NCBI RefSeq assembly: GCF_030506305.1
Contig: NZ_CP119421.1
Span: 2,303,501 to 2,367,500 of the forward strand
Source of the DNA: Porifericola rhodea
GTDB lineage: Bacteria; Bacteroidota; Bacteroidia; Cytophagales; Cyclobacteriaceae
Length of the DNA: 64,000 nt
Reading direction: 5' to 3'
The position numbers and the translations under genes were made by a program. The notes under the pieces were generated by a model. That model had not been told where the DNA came from, ran no database searches, and was given only the letters and a program-made list of their open reading frames with translations. Positions 52,776 through 62,825 of the stretch are shown here, piece after piece (position 1 is the stretch's first letter; the number at the start of each line of letters is the position of its first letter).

Positions 52776-54260
52776 ATGGCAATACTGAAAGACATATTAT
52801 ATAAGGTTTCCCTCCGCTCTGCAGTAGGCGATACTTCTATAGAAGTGACTTCTATTGCTTTTGACTCTCGCAAAGTAGAGGCTGGAAGCGCTTTTGTAGC
52901 GGTTAGCGGTACCCAGGTAGATGGGCATCAGTTTATGGCTCAGGCAGTGGAGAAGGGAGCGACCGCCATTATATGTGAGCAGATGCCAGAGACTCTGCAA
53001 GAGGGTGTTACCTATGTGCAGGTAGAAAATAGCGCAGAAGCTCTAGGTATCATGGCTTCTAACTTTTATGGTAATCCTTCATCGAAAATGAAGGTAGTGG
53101 GCATTACGGGTACCAATGGTAAAACCACGATAGTAACACTACTTCAGCAACTTTTTATTAAGCTGGGCTATAATACGGGCTTGCTATCCACCGTCAATAA
53201 TAAAATTAACGACAAAATAATACCGGCTACCCATACTACGCCAGATGCGGTACAGCTAAATGCGCTCATGGCACAAATGGTAAAAGAGGGCTGTACGCAT
53301 TGTTTTATGGAGTCTAGCTCGCATGCCATAGAGCAGAAAAGAATAGCTGGAATCCAGTATGCAGGTGCTGTGTTTAGCAACATTACGCACGATCATCTGG
53401 ACTACCACCACACTTTTGAGAATTACATAAATGCCAAAAAGAAGCTGTTTGATGGCCTGCCATCCGACGCTTTTGCGCTGGTAAATTCTGATGATAAAAG
53501 AGGAAGCATTATGCTGCAAAATACCAAGGCAGCAAAGCATACTTTTTCTCTCAAGGGTGCCAGCGACTACAAAGCTAAAGTACTGTCTAATTCATTGCAG
53601 GGTTTGGAGATGGAAATTGGAGGAAAAGATATACCTTCGCAGCACGTTTGGTTCAAGCTGATTGGCGACTTTAATGCATATAATTTGCTGGCCGCCTATG
53701 GAGTAGGCATACTGCTGGGAGAGAACCCCGAAGACGTACTTACACAGCTTTCTGATGTTAACCCTGCTCGAGGGAGATTTGAGCAGGTGATTTCGCCCAA
53801 TGGCATTACGGCTATTGTAGACTATGCGCATACACCCGACGCTCTTGAAAATGTACTGATGACCATTCAGAATGTGCGTACAAAGAACGAGCAGGTGATA
53901 TGTGTGGTAGGCTGTGGTGGTGACCGCGATAAAACTAAACGACCTAAAATGGCGGCTATCACTACTCGCTATGCTGATAAGGTCATCTTTACTTCTGACA
54001 ACCCAAGAAGCGAAGACCCAGATCAGATTATTGAAGATATGCGTGCTGGAGTAGGCTCCTCTAATTATAATAAGGTGCTGTCTATTACTAACCGTAAGGA
54101 AGCAATACGCACTGCCTGCATGATGGCGCAGGCAGGGGATATTGTGCTCGTAGCAGGTAAGGGACACGAAACCTATCAGGAGATTAATGGAGTTAAACAC
54201 GACTTTGACGACTTTCAGGTCATAGAAGAAGTATTCGTGCAAATACAAAAAGGTAAGTAG
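52776..54260 (+). CDS. murE: UDP-MurNAc-L-Ala-D-Glu--meso-diaminopimelate ligase
   Basis: Adds the third amino acid to the peptidoglycan stem peptide in the cytoplasm. The 494-residue protein has the Mur ligase ATP loop GITGTNGKTTIVTLL near 109-123, the HTTPDA substrate segment near 153 and the central-to-C-terminal DYAHTPDALENV. The sequence DNPRSEDP near 410 is the arginine-containing motif that selects meso-diaminopimelate rather than lysine, so this organism should make DAP-type peptidoglycan. It follows ftsI after seven bases. Confidence 0.97.
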   Translation: MAILKDILYKVSLRSAVGDTSIEVTSIAFDSRKVEAGSAFVAVSGTQVDGHQFMAQAVEKGATAIICEQMPETLQEGVTYVQVENSAEALGIMASNFYGNPSSKMKVVGITGTNGKTTIVTLLQQLFIKLGYNTGLLSTVNNKINDKIIPATHTTPDAVQLNALMAQMVKEGCTHCFMESSSHAIEQKRIAGIQYAGAVFSNITHDHLDYHHTFENYINAKKKLFDGLPSDAFALVNSDDKRGSIMLQNTKAAKHTFSLKGASDYKAKVLSNSLQGLEMEIGGKDIPSQHVWFKLIGDFNAYNLLAAYGVGILLGENPEDVLTQLSDVNPARGRFEQVISPNGITAIVDYAHTPDALENVLMTIQNVRTKNEQVICVVGCGGDRDKTKRPKMAAITTRYADKVIFTSDNPRSEDPDQIIEDMRAGVGSSNYNKVLSITNRKEAIRTACMMAQAGDIVLVAGKGHETYQEINGVKHDFDDFQVIEEVFVQIQKGK

Positions 54261-54289
54261 CGCTTAAGCTCAAGCCCAAATAAAAGACT

Positions 54290-55543
54290 ATGCTGTATTA
54301 TTTGTTTGACTATCTGAATCACGAATTTGATCTGCCAGGGGCGGGGCTGTTTCAGTTCCTCTCTTTCAGAGCAGGTATGTCAATACTGTTATCTCTGATC
54401 ATTACCATTACTTTTGGTAAGCAGCTCATCAATATGCTACACAGAAAGCAGGTGGGTGAAGAAATCAGAGATTTAGGGCTTGAAGGACAAATGCAGAAGA
54501 AAGGTACTCCTACTATGGGTGGGCTTATCATTCTGGCCGCTATTATTATTCCTACTTTGCTATTTGCACGTCTGGAAAATATTTATGTCATATTGGTGCT
54601 GGTCGTTACTGTATGGATGGGGCTTGTAGGCTTTCTGGATGACTACATTAAAGTATTCAAAAAGAATAAAGAAGGACTGGCTGGTCGCTTCAAAATTGTG
54701 GGTCAAGTAGGTTTGGGCCTCATTGTAGGGCTTACGCTTATCTTTCATGAAGATGTAGTAGTGCGTGAGTTTGACGAGAAAGTGCTGGAAACTATTTCGT
54801 CCTCAGATAATCCGGCTATGGATATACCGGCGTCTGCCTATGAAGATGTTCGTGCTACCAAAACTACTATCCCCTTTGTAAAAGGAAACGAAGCCGATTA
54901 TAACAACTTTATTTCCTTTATCACCTTTGGGCTGATACAGGTAGACGACCGCTTTACCTGGATCATTTACCTGACCATAGTTACATTTATTATTACGGCG
55001 GTGTCTAACGGAGCAAACATTACAGATGGAATAGACGGGCTGGCTGCCGGCTCTTCGGCCATTATTGGTATTGCCTTAGCCATCTTTATTTATGTGTCTG
55101 GTAACCTGCGCTTTTCGCAGTACCTTAATATTATGTACATACCAGGTTTGGGTGAACTGGTAATTTTTACCACTGCCTTTGTAGGGGCCTGTGTAGGCTT
55201 TTTATGGTATAACTCTTACCCTGCACAGGTGTTTATGGGAGATACCGGAAGCCTTTCCATCGGAGGGATCATTGCGGTGCTGGCCCTGGCAGTAAGAAAA
55301 GAATTATTAATTCCGGTGCTATGTGGCATCTTCCTGATAGAAAATCTATCGGTAATTATGCAGGTGTCATATTTTAAGTATACCAAGAAAAAATATGGTG
55401 AAGGAAGGAGGATTTTCAAAATGTCTCCCTTGCATCACCACTATCAGAAAAAAGGTTTGCATGAAGCAAAAATTGTCACTCGATTCTGGCTGGCAGGCAT
55501 CATGTTAGCTATACTAACACTAGTAACCTTAAAAGTACGATAG
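54290..55543 (+). CDS. mraY: phospho-N-acetylmuramoyl-pentapeptide transferase
   Basis: Transfers phospho-MurNAc-pentapeptide to undecaprenyl phosphate to form lipid I in the inner membrane. The 417-residue polytopic protein is longer than E. coli MraY because of a roughly 60-residue insertion after the fifth helix (about 160-220), normal for Bacteroidota. Active-site elements are present: [16 protein letters not shown] near 116-131, [14 protein letters not shown] near 243-256, and [12 protein letters not shown] near 377-388. In this phylum murD normally follows; here ftsW begins one base after the mraY stop. Confidence 0.97.
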   Translation: MLYYLFDYLNHEFDLPGAGLFQFLSFRAGMSILLSLIITITFGKQLINMLHRKQVGEEIRDLGLEGQMQKKGTPTMGGLIILAAIIIPTLLFARLENIYVILVLVVTVWMGLVGFLDDYIKVFKKNKEGLAGRFKIVGQVGLGLIVGLTLIFHEDVVVREFDEKVLETISSSDNPAMDIPASAYEDVRATKTTIPFVKGNEADYNNFISFITFGLIQVDDRFTWIIYLTIVTFIITAVSNGANITDGIDGLAAGSSAIIGIALAIFIYVSGNLRFSQYLNIMYIPGLGELVIFTTAFVGACVGFLWYNSYPAQVFMGDTGSLSIGGIIAVLALAVRKELLIPVLCGIFLIENLSVIMQVSYFKYTKKKYGEGRRIFKMSPLHHHYQKKGLHEAKIVTRFWLAGIMLAILTLVTLKVR

Positions 55544-55544
55544 T

Positions 55545-56678
55545 ATGATCAGAATATTGGCAAAGCGATACTTACACGGCGACCCCATGATCTGGATGGT
55601 AGTACTCCTACTGTCTGCTACGGGTGTGTTGGTTGTGTATAGCTCTACCAGTACACTGGCCTATCGTCTGCAGGGAGGGAATACAGAGTACTACCTCTTT
55701 AAACATACATTTCTGCTAATAATTAGCCTCGGAGTAATGTATGTGGTGCACAAGGCTAACTATAGAATATTTGCCAGGCTATCTACGCTAGCGCTCTGGT
55801 TATCAGTACCGCTATTGCTATTTACCTGGATGTATGGAGATAATATCAATCAGGCTTCGCGTTGGATTACCATTCCATTGGTAAACCAGGCTTTTCAGCC
55901 CTCAGACCTGGCTAAGCTGGCTCTGATCACGCATTTGGCAGGTATGCTTTCGCGTCGTCAGCAGGCAATTACAAATTTGCGTGCTACCCTAATACCTGTA
56001 TTATGCTGGTGTGGTAGTATATGTGCGCTAATAGCCTTATCAGATATATCTACCTCAGTAATGCTTTTTTCTACCTGTATGCTATTAATGTTTATAGGCA
56101 GAGTGCCTGTTAAGTACCTTTTTATGCTGGTACTGGTAGGCGGGCTATTCGGAAGTGCGGCTCTCTTTCTGGGGCAGCGCGCTGAAACGGCTAAAAGTAG
56201 ATTGGAGAATTTTATAGATCGTAAAGAAGAGCCCTTTCAGGCGGTGCAGTCGTATATCGCAATTGCTACCGGTGGGGTAAAAGGAAAAGGATGGGGAAAC
56301 AGTGACCAGCGCAATATTTTGCCACACTCATACTCAGATTTTGTTTTTGCGATTATTATAGAAGAATATGGTTTAGTAGGGGGAGTTGTAGTGATCTTTT
56401 TGTATTTAACTCTGCTTTACCGTGGTATGCAGGCCGTTTCTAAAAGCGATAGAGCTTTTGGCGGCTTGCTGTCCGCCGGCTTAAGCTTTGCAATTGTAAT
56501 ACAAGCAATGATTAATATGGGAGTAGCTGTGGGGCTGGGGCCTATTACGGGGCTACCCTTACCATTAGTAAGTATGGGGGGAACTTCTCTACTATTTACC
56601 GGAGTAGCTTTAGGAATTATCCTGAGTACAAGTAAGCAAACAGAAGAACAGGAAGAAATAAACTATCAAAGAGTATAA
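55545..56678 (+). CDS. ftsW: SEDS glycosyltransferase FtsW
   Basis: Polymerises lipid II into septal glycan chains together with FtsI. The 377-residue membrane protein has about ten hydrophobic helices. The conserved loop between helices 7 and 8, GVKGKGWGNSDQRNILPHSYSDF, holds the catalytic Asp; the following EYGLVGG and PLPLVSMGGTSLL near the C terminus complete the SEDS signature. It overlaps murG by one base (TAATG). The expected upstream neighbour murD is missing. Confidence 0.95.
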   Translation: MIRILAKRYLHGDPMIWMVVLLLSATGVLVVYSSTSTLAYRLQGGNTEYYLFKHTFLLIISLGVMYVVHKANYRIFARLSTLALWLSVPLLLFTWMYGDNINQASRWITIPLVNQAFQPSDLAKLALITHLAGMLSRRQQAITNLRATLIPVLCWCGSICALIALSDISTSVMLFSTCMLLMFIGRVPVKYLFMLVLVGGLFGSAALFLGQRAETAKSRLENFIDRKEEPFQAVQSYIAIATGGVKGKGWGNSDQRNILPHSYSDFVFAIIIEEYGLVGGVVVIFLYLTLLYRGMQAVSKSDRAFGGLLSAGLSFAIVIQAMINMGVAVGLGPITGLPLPLVSMGGTSLLFTGVALGIILSTSKQTEEQEEINYQRV

Positions 56679-57823
56679 TGGCATCGAGCAGACCATATCG
56701 CATAATTATTAGTGGTGGAGGCACCGGAGGGCATATCTATCCTGCTATTGCCATTGCGCATGCGTTACAGTCTTTGCACGCTGATACCGAAATTCTTTTT
56801 GTAGGAGCAAAAGGCAGAATGGAAATGCAGAAAGTGCCTGAAGCTGGCTATAAAATTATTGGGTTGTGGATAAGTGGAATACAACGTAAGCTGACTTTAG
56901 ATAACCTGGCTTTCCCATTAAAAGTCACTTCCAGCCTTTTTCGCTCCTCAGCTATACTCTCAGATTTTCAGCCAGATGCTGTAGTAGGTGTTGGAGGGTT
57001 TGCCAGTGGACCACTTTTGTATGCTGCCAGCTGGAAGAAAATTCCATCACTTTTACAAGAGCAAAACTCTTATGCCGGCCTTACCAATAAGCTTTTGGCA
57101 GGCAAGGTAAATAAGGTATGTGTGGCGCATGAAGAAATGAATAGGTTCTTCCCTGAAAACAAAATTGTTTTTACCGGCAATCCGGTAAGAAAAGATATAG
57201 TAGACCTGGCGGCAGAAGGCCTGTCTGGAAAAAAAGAAGAAGCCTTTAAATACTTCAACCTGAATCCGGATAAAAAAACTATTCTGGTCGTAGGAGGCAG
57301 CCTGGGAGCTAGAACAATCAACGATAGTATGATTGCTGGTATAAACAGGCTGGTAGAAGAGGGGGCACAAGTTATATGGCAGTGTGGTAAATTTTACCAC
57401 AAAGAGATGAAGGAAAAACTAGAGAACATTTCGCCAAATGATGGTATCAGGCTTAATGAGTTTCTCAGTAGAATGGACCTGGCTTATGCTGCAGCCGATG
57501 TGGTTATTTCCAGAGCCGGAGCATTAGCCATTTCTGAATTGGCATTGGTTAAAAAACCTACAGTATTTGTGCCTTCGCCTAATGTAGCTGAAGACCACCA
57601 ACGCAAGAATGCAGAAGCATTAGTGAAGCAGGAAGCTGCTCTGATGGTAATGGATAGAGATGCTCGTGAGCAAATGATAAACACTGCGCTAAATCTATTG
57701 AAGAACAAGCAGCTTCAGCAGGAGCTATCGACAAACATTGCTAAGATGGCACGCCCTCGGGCAGCAGAGCACATAGCTCAGGAAGTACTTAAACTGATTG
57801 ACCCTAAAACCCTGGTGATATGA
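56678..57823 (+). CDS. murG: UDP-GlcNAc:lipid I N-acetylglucosaminyltransferase
   Basis: Adds GlcNAc to lipid I to give lipid II, at the inner face of the membrane. The 381-residue GT-B protein begins with the glycine-rich SGGGTGGHIYPA near 10-21 that contacts lipid I, has the QEQNSYAG segment near 127, and carries the UDP-binding C-terminal half with VVGGSLGARTIND near 205 and RAGALAISELAL near 280. Its stop overlaps the ftsQ start by four bases (ATGA), so the expected neighbour murC is absent. Confidence 0.97.
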   Translation: MASSRPYRIIISGGGTGGHIYPAIAIAHALQSLHADTEILFVGAKGRMEMQKVPEAGYKIIGLWISGIQRKLTLDNLAFPLKVTSSLFRSSAILSDFQPDAVVGVGGFASGPLLYAASWKKIPSLLQEQNSYAGLTNKLLAGKVNKVCVAHEEMNRFFPENKIVFTGNPVRKDIVDLAAEGLSGKKEEAFKYFNLNPDKKTILVVGGSLGARTINDSMIAGINRLVEEGAQVIWQCGKFYHKEMKEKLENISPNDGIRLNEFLSRMDLAYAAADVVISRAGALAISELALVKKPTVFVPSPNVAEDHQRKNAEALVKQEAALMVMDRDAREQMINTALNLLKNKQLQQELSTNIAKMARPRAAEHIAQEVLKLIDPKTLVI

Positions 57824-58572
57824 GATTTAAGAAATGGGTAAAGATAGCGTTCTTCTCTCTGTGCATGCTCAGCATCATAGCCATGACTGAGAAGCGCCGT
57901 AGTGAAAAAGTATGTCAGCATGTACTTATCCATGTAGATGATCGCTACGAAAACTATTTTATAGACGAGCGTGATGTACAACTGCTCATGACAAATGCAG
58001 GAGCAGATAATGTAATTGGTAAAAAGTATCTGGAACTGGACTTAAAAGCTCTGGAAAACAGAATAGAAATGAACAAGTATGTACACAAGGCAGAGGTGTA
58101 CAGAGATGTAAAAGGTAATCTGCTGGTACATACTATACAGAATAGGCCGGTAGCCAGAATATTAAGGAGCGATGCCCCCGACGCCTATATTAGCGATGAA
58201 GGAGAAATTCTTCCGGTATCAGATAAATACACTGCTCGGGTTATGCTGATCAGTGGTAGTTATACCGGAAAACTGTTAAAGCAAAAAATAAAAGAAAGTG
58301 AGGAAGGACAACAGATTTTTGAACTCATTGATTTTATCAATAAGGATAAATTCTGGAAAGCGCAGATTGCCCAAATGGAGATTGCTTCTAACGGAAATAT
58401 AATGCTTTACCCACAAGTAGGTAAACAATTAATTGAATTCGGAAAAGCTGAAAAAATATCAGAGAAATTTAATAAGTTAGCCGTTTTTTACGAGCAAGTT
58501 TTGCCTCGTAAAGGATGGAACTACTATAACAAAGTAAACTTGAAGTACCAGGACCAAATTGTGTGTGACTAA
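57820..58572 (+). CDS. ftsQ: cell division protein FtsQ
   Basis: A 250-residue bitopic divisome protein. Short basic cytoplasmic start (MRFKKWVK), one helix (about 9-22), then a periplasmic POTRA-like domain (about 40-110, with EVYRDVKGNLLVHTIQNRPVARI) and the beta domain (about 115-245). The identification rests on topology, the conserved strand pair and its position before ftsA; sequence identity to E. coli is low, as usual. It scaffolds FtsL-type proteins and localises them at the septum. Confidence 0.88.
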   Translation: MRFKKWVKIAFFSLCMLSIIAMTEKRRSEKVCQHVLIHVDDRYENYFIDERDVQLLMTNAGADNVIGKKYLELDLKALENRIEMNKYVHKAEVYRDVKGNLLVHTIQNRPVARILRSDAPDAYISDEGEILPVSDKYTARVMLISGSYTGKLLKQKIKESEEGQQIFELIDFINKDKFWKAQIAQMEIASNGNIMLYPQVGKQLIEFGKAEKISEKFNKLAVFYEQVLPRKGWNYYNKVNLKYQDQIVCD

Positions 58573-58583
58573 TCAATAAAGCT

Positions 58584-59903
58584 ATGCAAGAAGAAAATAT
58601 TGTTGTCGGACTAGATATAGGTACAACGAAAATTTGTGCCATCGTAGGTCGCAAAAACGAATACGGAAAGCTCGAAGTGTTGGGTATGGGCAAAGCTAAG
58701 TCAGAAGGTGTCAGACGAGGCATTGTGACTAATATTGATAAGACTATCAGCGCGATTGAAAAAGCAATTCATGAGGCGGAAGAGCAATCAGGTATAGAAA
58801 TCCATACCGTAAATGTTGGTATTGCAGGTCAACATATTAGAAGTTCTATTCATCATGGGAGTATCACACGCAATTCACTGGATGATGAAATCAGAATGGA
58901 AGATGTAGAGCGCCTGACTAACGATATGTACCGTATCGTTACCCCTCCCGGTTGTGAGATCATCCATGTAATGCCTCAGCATTATACAGTAGATTATGAG
59001 GATGGTATCGTAGATCCGGTTGGTATGTCAGGAGTTAAGCTTGAAGCTGACTTTCACATTATCACTGCACAAACACACGCAATCAATAATATTAACAAAT
59101 GCGTTAAGCGAGCTGGTCTGGAAATTGAAAATCTTATCCTGGAACCTTTGGCCTCTAGCCTGGCAGTACTTAGCGAAGAGGAAAAGAAAGCAGGAGTATG
59201 TCTGGTAGATATTGGAGGCGGTACCACAGACATGGCTATTTTCTATGATGGTATTATTCGCCACACAGCTGTCATTCCTTTTGGTGGAGACATCCTTACC
59301 CAGGATATCAAGCAGGGGTGCTCAGTAATGGAAGAGCAGGCCGAATTGCTAAAAGTAAAATTTGGCAAAGCTATAGCCGAGGAGGCAAGCTTTAACGAGA
59401 TCGTGTCTATACGAGGACTTAGAGACCGACCACCAAAAGAGATTTCTCTCAAAAATCTGGCTTACATTATAGAAGCCCGTATGCAGGAGATATTTGAACT
59501 GGTACATGCAGAAATTATCTCTTCAGGCTATGAAGATAAAATGGCCGGTGGAGTTGTCGTTACCGGAGGTGGTTCTCAGCTACAGTTTGCCAAAGAACTT
59601 TGTGAGCTTATGTGTGCTACTGATGCTCGTATAGGCTACCCTAACGAGTACATGGGCAAGAGTAAAATAGAAACCGTTAAAAGCCCGATGTATGCGACTT
59701 CAGTGGGCCTGGTATTATCGGGGTTTAAAGCCATAGACGAGCGTAATATGGAGTATATCCGTAAAAAAAGTAAAGAAACGCCAGGCAATAAACCCAAGAA
59801 AGAAAAAGAGCAACAGGCTCAGGGATCAGTATTTTTCCGCAGAATGCTGGAAAAGACTAAAAAAATATTAATTGACGATTTTGATGACAAAGAGAACTAC
59901 TAA
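58584..59903 (+). CDS. ftsA: cell division protein FtsA
   Basis: Actin-like ATPase that anchors FtsZ to the membrane. The 439-residue protein shows phosphate 1 VGLDIGTTKICAIVG at 8-22, phosphate 2 LVDIGGGTTDMAIFYDG near 206-222 and the adenosine loop VVTGGGSQL near 328. The SHS2-type 1C domain lies between about 82 and 165. The C terminus is longer and charged (KPKKEKEQQAQGS) and ends with an amphipathic segment (about 412-430, FFRRMLEKTKKILIDDF) that would bind the membrane. It is 11 bases after ftsQ. Confidence 0.97.
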   Translation: MQEENIVVGLDIGTTKICAIVGRKNEYGKLEVLGMGKAKSEGVRRGIVTNIDKTISAIEKAIHEAEEQSGIEIHTVNVGIAGQHIRSSIHHGSITRNSLDDEIRMEDVERLTNDMYRIVTPPGCEIIHVMPQHYTVDYEDGIVDPVGMSGVKLEADFHIITAQTHAINNINKCVKRAGLEIENLILEPLASSLAVLSEEEKKAGVCLVDIGGGTTDMAIFYDGIIRHTAVIPFGGDILTQDIKQGCSVMEEQAELLKVKFGKAIAEEASFNEIVSIRGLRDRPPKEISLKNLAYIIEARMQEIFELVHAEIISSGYEDKMAGGVVVTGGGSQLQFAKELCELMCATDARIGYPNEYMGKSKIETVKSPMYATSVGLVLSGFKAIDERNMEYIRKKSKETPGNKPKKEKEQQAQGSVFFRRMLEKTKKILIDDFDDKENY

Positions 59904-59957
59904 GTTTTCTTAACTATAAAAAATTAACCACGGTAAATCACTAAACTCCTTTTGACT

Positions 59958-61445
59958 ATGCCTGACAAAAGTTATGAATTCGATCTACCCACTCAACATA
60001 AGTCTATAATCAAAGTAGTAGGTGTTGGTGGTGGAGGTAGCAATGCTGTGAACCACATGTATAACCAGGGTATCAAAGATGTAGAGTTTATCATCTGCAA
60101 TACCGATGCTCAGGCTTTGGAAACCAGTCCCGTACCTAGCAAGCTACAGATAGGTGGAGAACTTACCCGAGGACTGGGGGCTGGAGCTAACCCTGAAAAA
60201 GGCAAAGCCGCGGCTATAGAAAGTAAAGAAGATATACGCGAACTCCTGAGTACAGATACCCGCATGCTGTTCATCACCGCCGGTATGGGAGGTGGTACCG
60301 GTACAGGTGCTGCTCCTGAGATTGCCAAAGTAGCTCGCGAACTGGGCATACTCACCGTAGGTATCGTAACTCAGCCTTTCGGTTTTGAAGGCAAGAAGAA
60401 GCAGCGTGCGGCCGAAGAAGGTATCCGCGAACTCAGAAACAATTGCGATACCGTGATTGTGATCCTCAACGACAAGCTTAGAGAGGTATATGGTAACCTT
60501 ACTCTAACCAATGCCTTTGCACAGGCAGACAACATATTAACCACAGCGGCCAAGAGTATAGCAGAGATCATTACCGTACCGGGCTACATCAATGTGGACT
60601 TTGAAGATGTGAAGACCGTTATGGCCGGATCAGGAGCCGCCGTGATGGGCTCAGCCAAAGCCGAAGGGGAGCATCGGGCCATGCGTGCTGCCGAAGAAGC
60701 CCTTTCTTCACCCCTGCTGGATGATAAAAACATACAGGGAGCCAGAAAGATCTTACTATCCATCCGCTCAGGTGAGCAGGCAGAGATGCAGATGGATGAG
60801 TTGACAGAGATCACGGACCACATACAGACTGAGGCGGGTGACGAAGCAGAAGTAATCTTCGGTCATGGTATAGACGAAACTCTAGGTGATGCCATCATGG
60901 TAACTGTAATCGCCACGGGTTTTACCAATGACCCGGAGCCAACGGATGAAGAGGAAACCAAAAGAGTTTATGACCTGGACTCAAGCCAGCGAATAAAAAA
61001 GGAAGATGAGCAGGATGCTGCCGGACCACCGGACAATCCGCCACAGCATATTTCTAATACTCCTACGCCCCCTTCACCTCCCTTTGAAGTAGAAGGAATG
61101 GAAGAAGATGAGCCGGAAGAAGATTACTCGCATCAGGAGAAAGAGCGCCTGGAAGAAGAAGAAAAATTGTTTCGTGAGATGTCATCCAGCAAGCGTTACC
61201 TGATGATGAAGGAAGCCTATGAGCGTAAGCTCAAACTCAAAGGGCGTAAAAGCATAAGCTCACCTGAAAACAACGAAGATGTTTTCAAAAAAGAAGACTT
61301 CTACAATCAGCCAGCTTATGTAAGAAGAAATATTCATCTGTACAGCGCACCAGCATACAATGACAGAAATGTATCTCGTTACTCGCTGGATGATGACGAT
61401 AACATCATAGGAAACAATAAATTTCTACATGACAATGTAGACTAA
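59958..61445 (+). CDS. ftsZ: cell division protein FtsZ
   Basis: Tubulin-like GTPase that forms the Z ring. The ATG at 59958 gives 495 residues; an upstream in-frame TTG is rejected. The GTPase core has VVGVGGGGSNAVN near 20-32, the tubulin signature GGGTGTGAAPEIA near 112-124 and the T7 loop NVDFEDVKTVM near 212-222. After the core there is a linker of about 120 residues rich in Glu and Pro, then two conserved segments near the end, PAYVRRNIHLY and FLHDNVD, typical of Bacteroidota FtsZ. Last gene of the dcw cluster. Confidence 0.97.
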   Translation: MPDKSYEFDLPTQHKSIIKVVGVGGGGSNAVNHMYNQGIKDVEFIICNTDAQALETSPVPSKLQIGGELTRGLGAGANPEKGKAAAIESKEDIRELLSTDTRMLFITAGMGGGTGTGAAPEIAKVARELGILTVGIVTQPFGFEGKKKQRAAEEGIRELRNNCDTVIVILNDKLREVYGNLTLTNAFAQADNILTTAAKSIAEIITVPGYINVDFEDVKTVMAGSGAAVMGSAKAEGEHRAMRAAEEALSSPLLDDKNIQGARKILLSIRSGEQAEMQMDELTEITDHIQTEAGDEAEVIFGHGIDETLGDAIMVTVIATGFTNDPEPTDEEETKRVYDLDSSQRIKKEDEQDAAGPPDNPPQHISNTPTPPSPPFEVEGMEEDEPEEDYSHQEKERLEEEEKLFREMSSSKRYLMMKEAYERKLKLKGRKSISSPENNEDVFKKEDFYNQPAYVRRNIHLYSAPAYNDRNVSRYSLDDDDNIIGNNKFLHDNVD

Positions 61446-61453
61446 ACCGTTTT

Positions 61454-61978
61454 CTAAAACGAAATAAGCTGATCAGCTTGCGCATAGAGCATCTCGTTGT
61501 AGACTTTATGAGTAAGCTGATTTTCTTTTAGGTGGATATGCACCTCACCCATCTTCACTTTAAGGGCCAGCACATGCATCCCCAAATAATTGAGCACATC
61601 CGTAAAATGGCTTAAGGCAATACTCGCCCCTTGTACTCCGGCGGATATTCCTACCAAAGCGCACTTTTTTCCTTCCAGCCCACTGGGGTAATCCATACCG
61701 TCAATAAACGCTTTGAGCACCCCCGGATAAGAATTGTTGTATTCAGGAATAATGAAAACAAACTTTTGATGTTTATTAAAGGCTTCTCTAAAAAGATTGA
61801 AGCTATTATTCTTTCCATTATTCTCATACAGGGCAGTAGCTGTAAAATCAGCAGGTAGATCTATGAGGCTTAAAATTTGACTTTCTATGTTTTTTTCAGC
61901 TAGTATTTTTTGGTAATACTCAGCAATAGTGGCAGACAGTGCATTTTTTCTGTTGGTGCCCACAACAATCGTAATCAT
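61454..61978 (-). CDS. NAD(P)H-dependent FMN reductase
   Basis: A 174-residue flavodoxin-like oxidoreductase. The flavin-binding loop VVGTNRKNALSA near 5-16 lies after the first strand; the second flavin segment is FVFIIPEYNNSYPGVLKAFIDG near 73-94, the hallmark of the YieF/ChrR/NADPH-FMN reductase group. Such enzymes reduce quinones, chromate or azo dyes with two electrons. It is transcribed toward ftsZ with eight bases between the stop codons. Confidence 0.92.
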   Translation of the reverse strand: MITIVVGTNRKNALSATIAEYYQKILAEKNIESQILSLIDLPADFTATALYENNGKNNSFNLFREAFNKHQKFVFIIPEYNNSYPGVLKAFIDGMDYPSGLEGKKCALVGISAGVQGASIALSHFTDVLNYLGMHVLALKVKMGEVHIHLKENQLTHKVYNEMLYAQADQLISF

Positions 61979-62209
61979 CTATAAAAAATTAAATATTTAA
62001 AATAATAGGTGGCGCTCAGCATAAAGTTAAACTCTACAATACTTTAACCTTGAAAATAAAGTACAGGTTCAGACTTTATTTACGCAATAAGAACTAGCAT
62101 AAAGGGTAAATAGGAGGCAATTAGCAGAGAATATATTTGTAAGCAAAACAACATTCTCAAAACTGTTAGCCAGATGTATGAGTTTTGATGATGACTGAAC
62201 ATAAAAACA

Positions 62210-62647
62210 ATGAACATCCGCATCAGCACCAAGGTAAGCCAATCTTATACTTCAGTAATGCAGGGTTTTAATGAACAACTGTTTCTCCGGCTTAACCCTC
62301 CTTTTCCTCCCGTTAAGCTTGTTCGTTTTGATGGTTGTAAAAAGAATGACATCGTAGCCCTTGAACTTAGCTTTATTTTATTCAAACAAAAATGGGTTAG
62401 CCAAATACTGGAAGAGCACCTGAACGAAACAGAGTTTTACTTTGTAGATTTTGGAACCAAACTTCCTTTTTTTCTCAAATACTGGAAACATCAACATCGT
62501 ATACTTAAGTATAATAACGAGGCGGTCATCGTAGATGATATACACTTTAAGACTCCTTTTTTTCTTCTTGATTTTTTGCTTTATCCAGTACTTTATTTAC
62601 AGTTCCTGTACCGAAAGCCTATTTACAAGAAAGTATTTGCAGATTAG
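62210..62647 (+). CDS. SRPBCC-type ligand-binding domain protein
   Basis: A 145-residue cytosolic protein with the helix-grip pattern of SRPBCC proteins: an opening strand (NIRISTKVSQSY), a helix with LRLNPPFPPVKLVRFDG and paired strands ending in KWVSQILEE and EFYFVDFGTKLPFFLKYWKH, then a C-terminal aromatic helix (PVLYLQFLYRKPIYKKVF). This close arrangement is common in Bacteroidota conserved hypotheticals. It would bind a small hydrophobic ligand; no function is known. Located alone between two divergent spacers. Confidence 0.78.
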   Translation: MNIRISTKVSQSYTSVMQGFNEQLFLRLNPPFPPVKLVRFDGCKKNDIVALELSFILFKQKWVSQILEEHLNETEFYFVDFGTKLPFFLKYWKHQHRILKYNNEAVIVDDIHFKTPFFLLDFLLYPVLYLQFLYRKPIYKKVFAD

Positions 62648-62825
62648 CGGAACAGGAAATTTTTAACATATCCGCACAAAGTTGTTTTCTTCTATTTGTT
62701 TTGCCTAAATTTAGAACGCTCAGGTTAAAAGAAGGCGAATGCATTTCTATGCATTAAGATTTTTTGGCAATACCTGATGTATTAAGTAACAAATTTTTAT
62801 GTTTACGCTAAACTAAGCTAAACCA

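Noticed and set aside
53592..54248. 218-residue frame antisense to murE
   Set aside because: Complete overlap with a certain murE gene; the product is rich in Cys, His and Tyr, as antisense shadows are.
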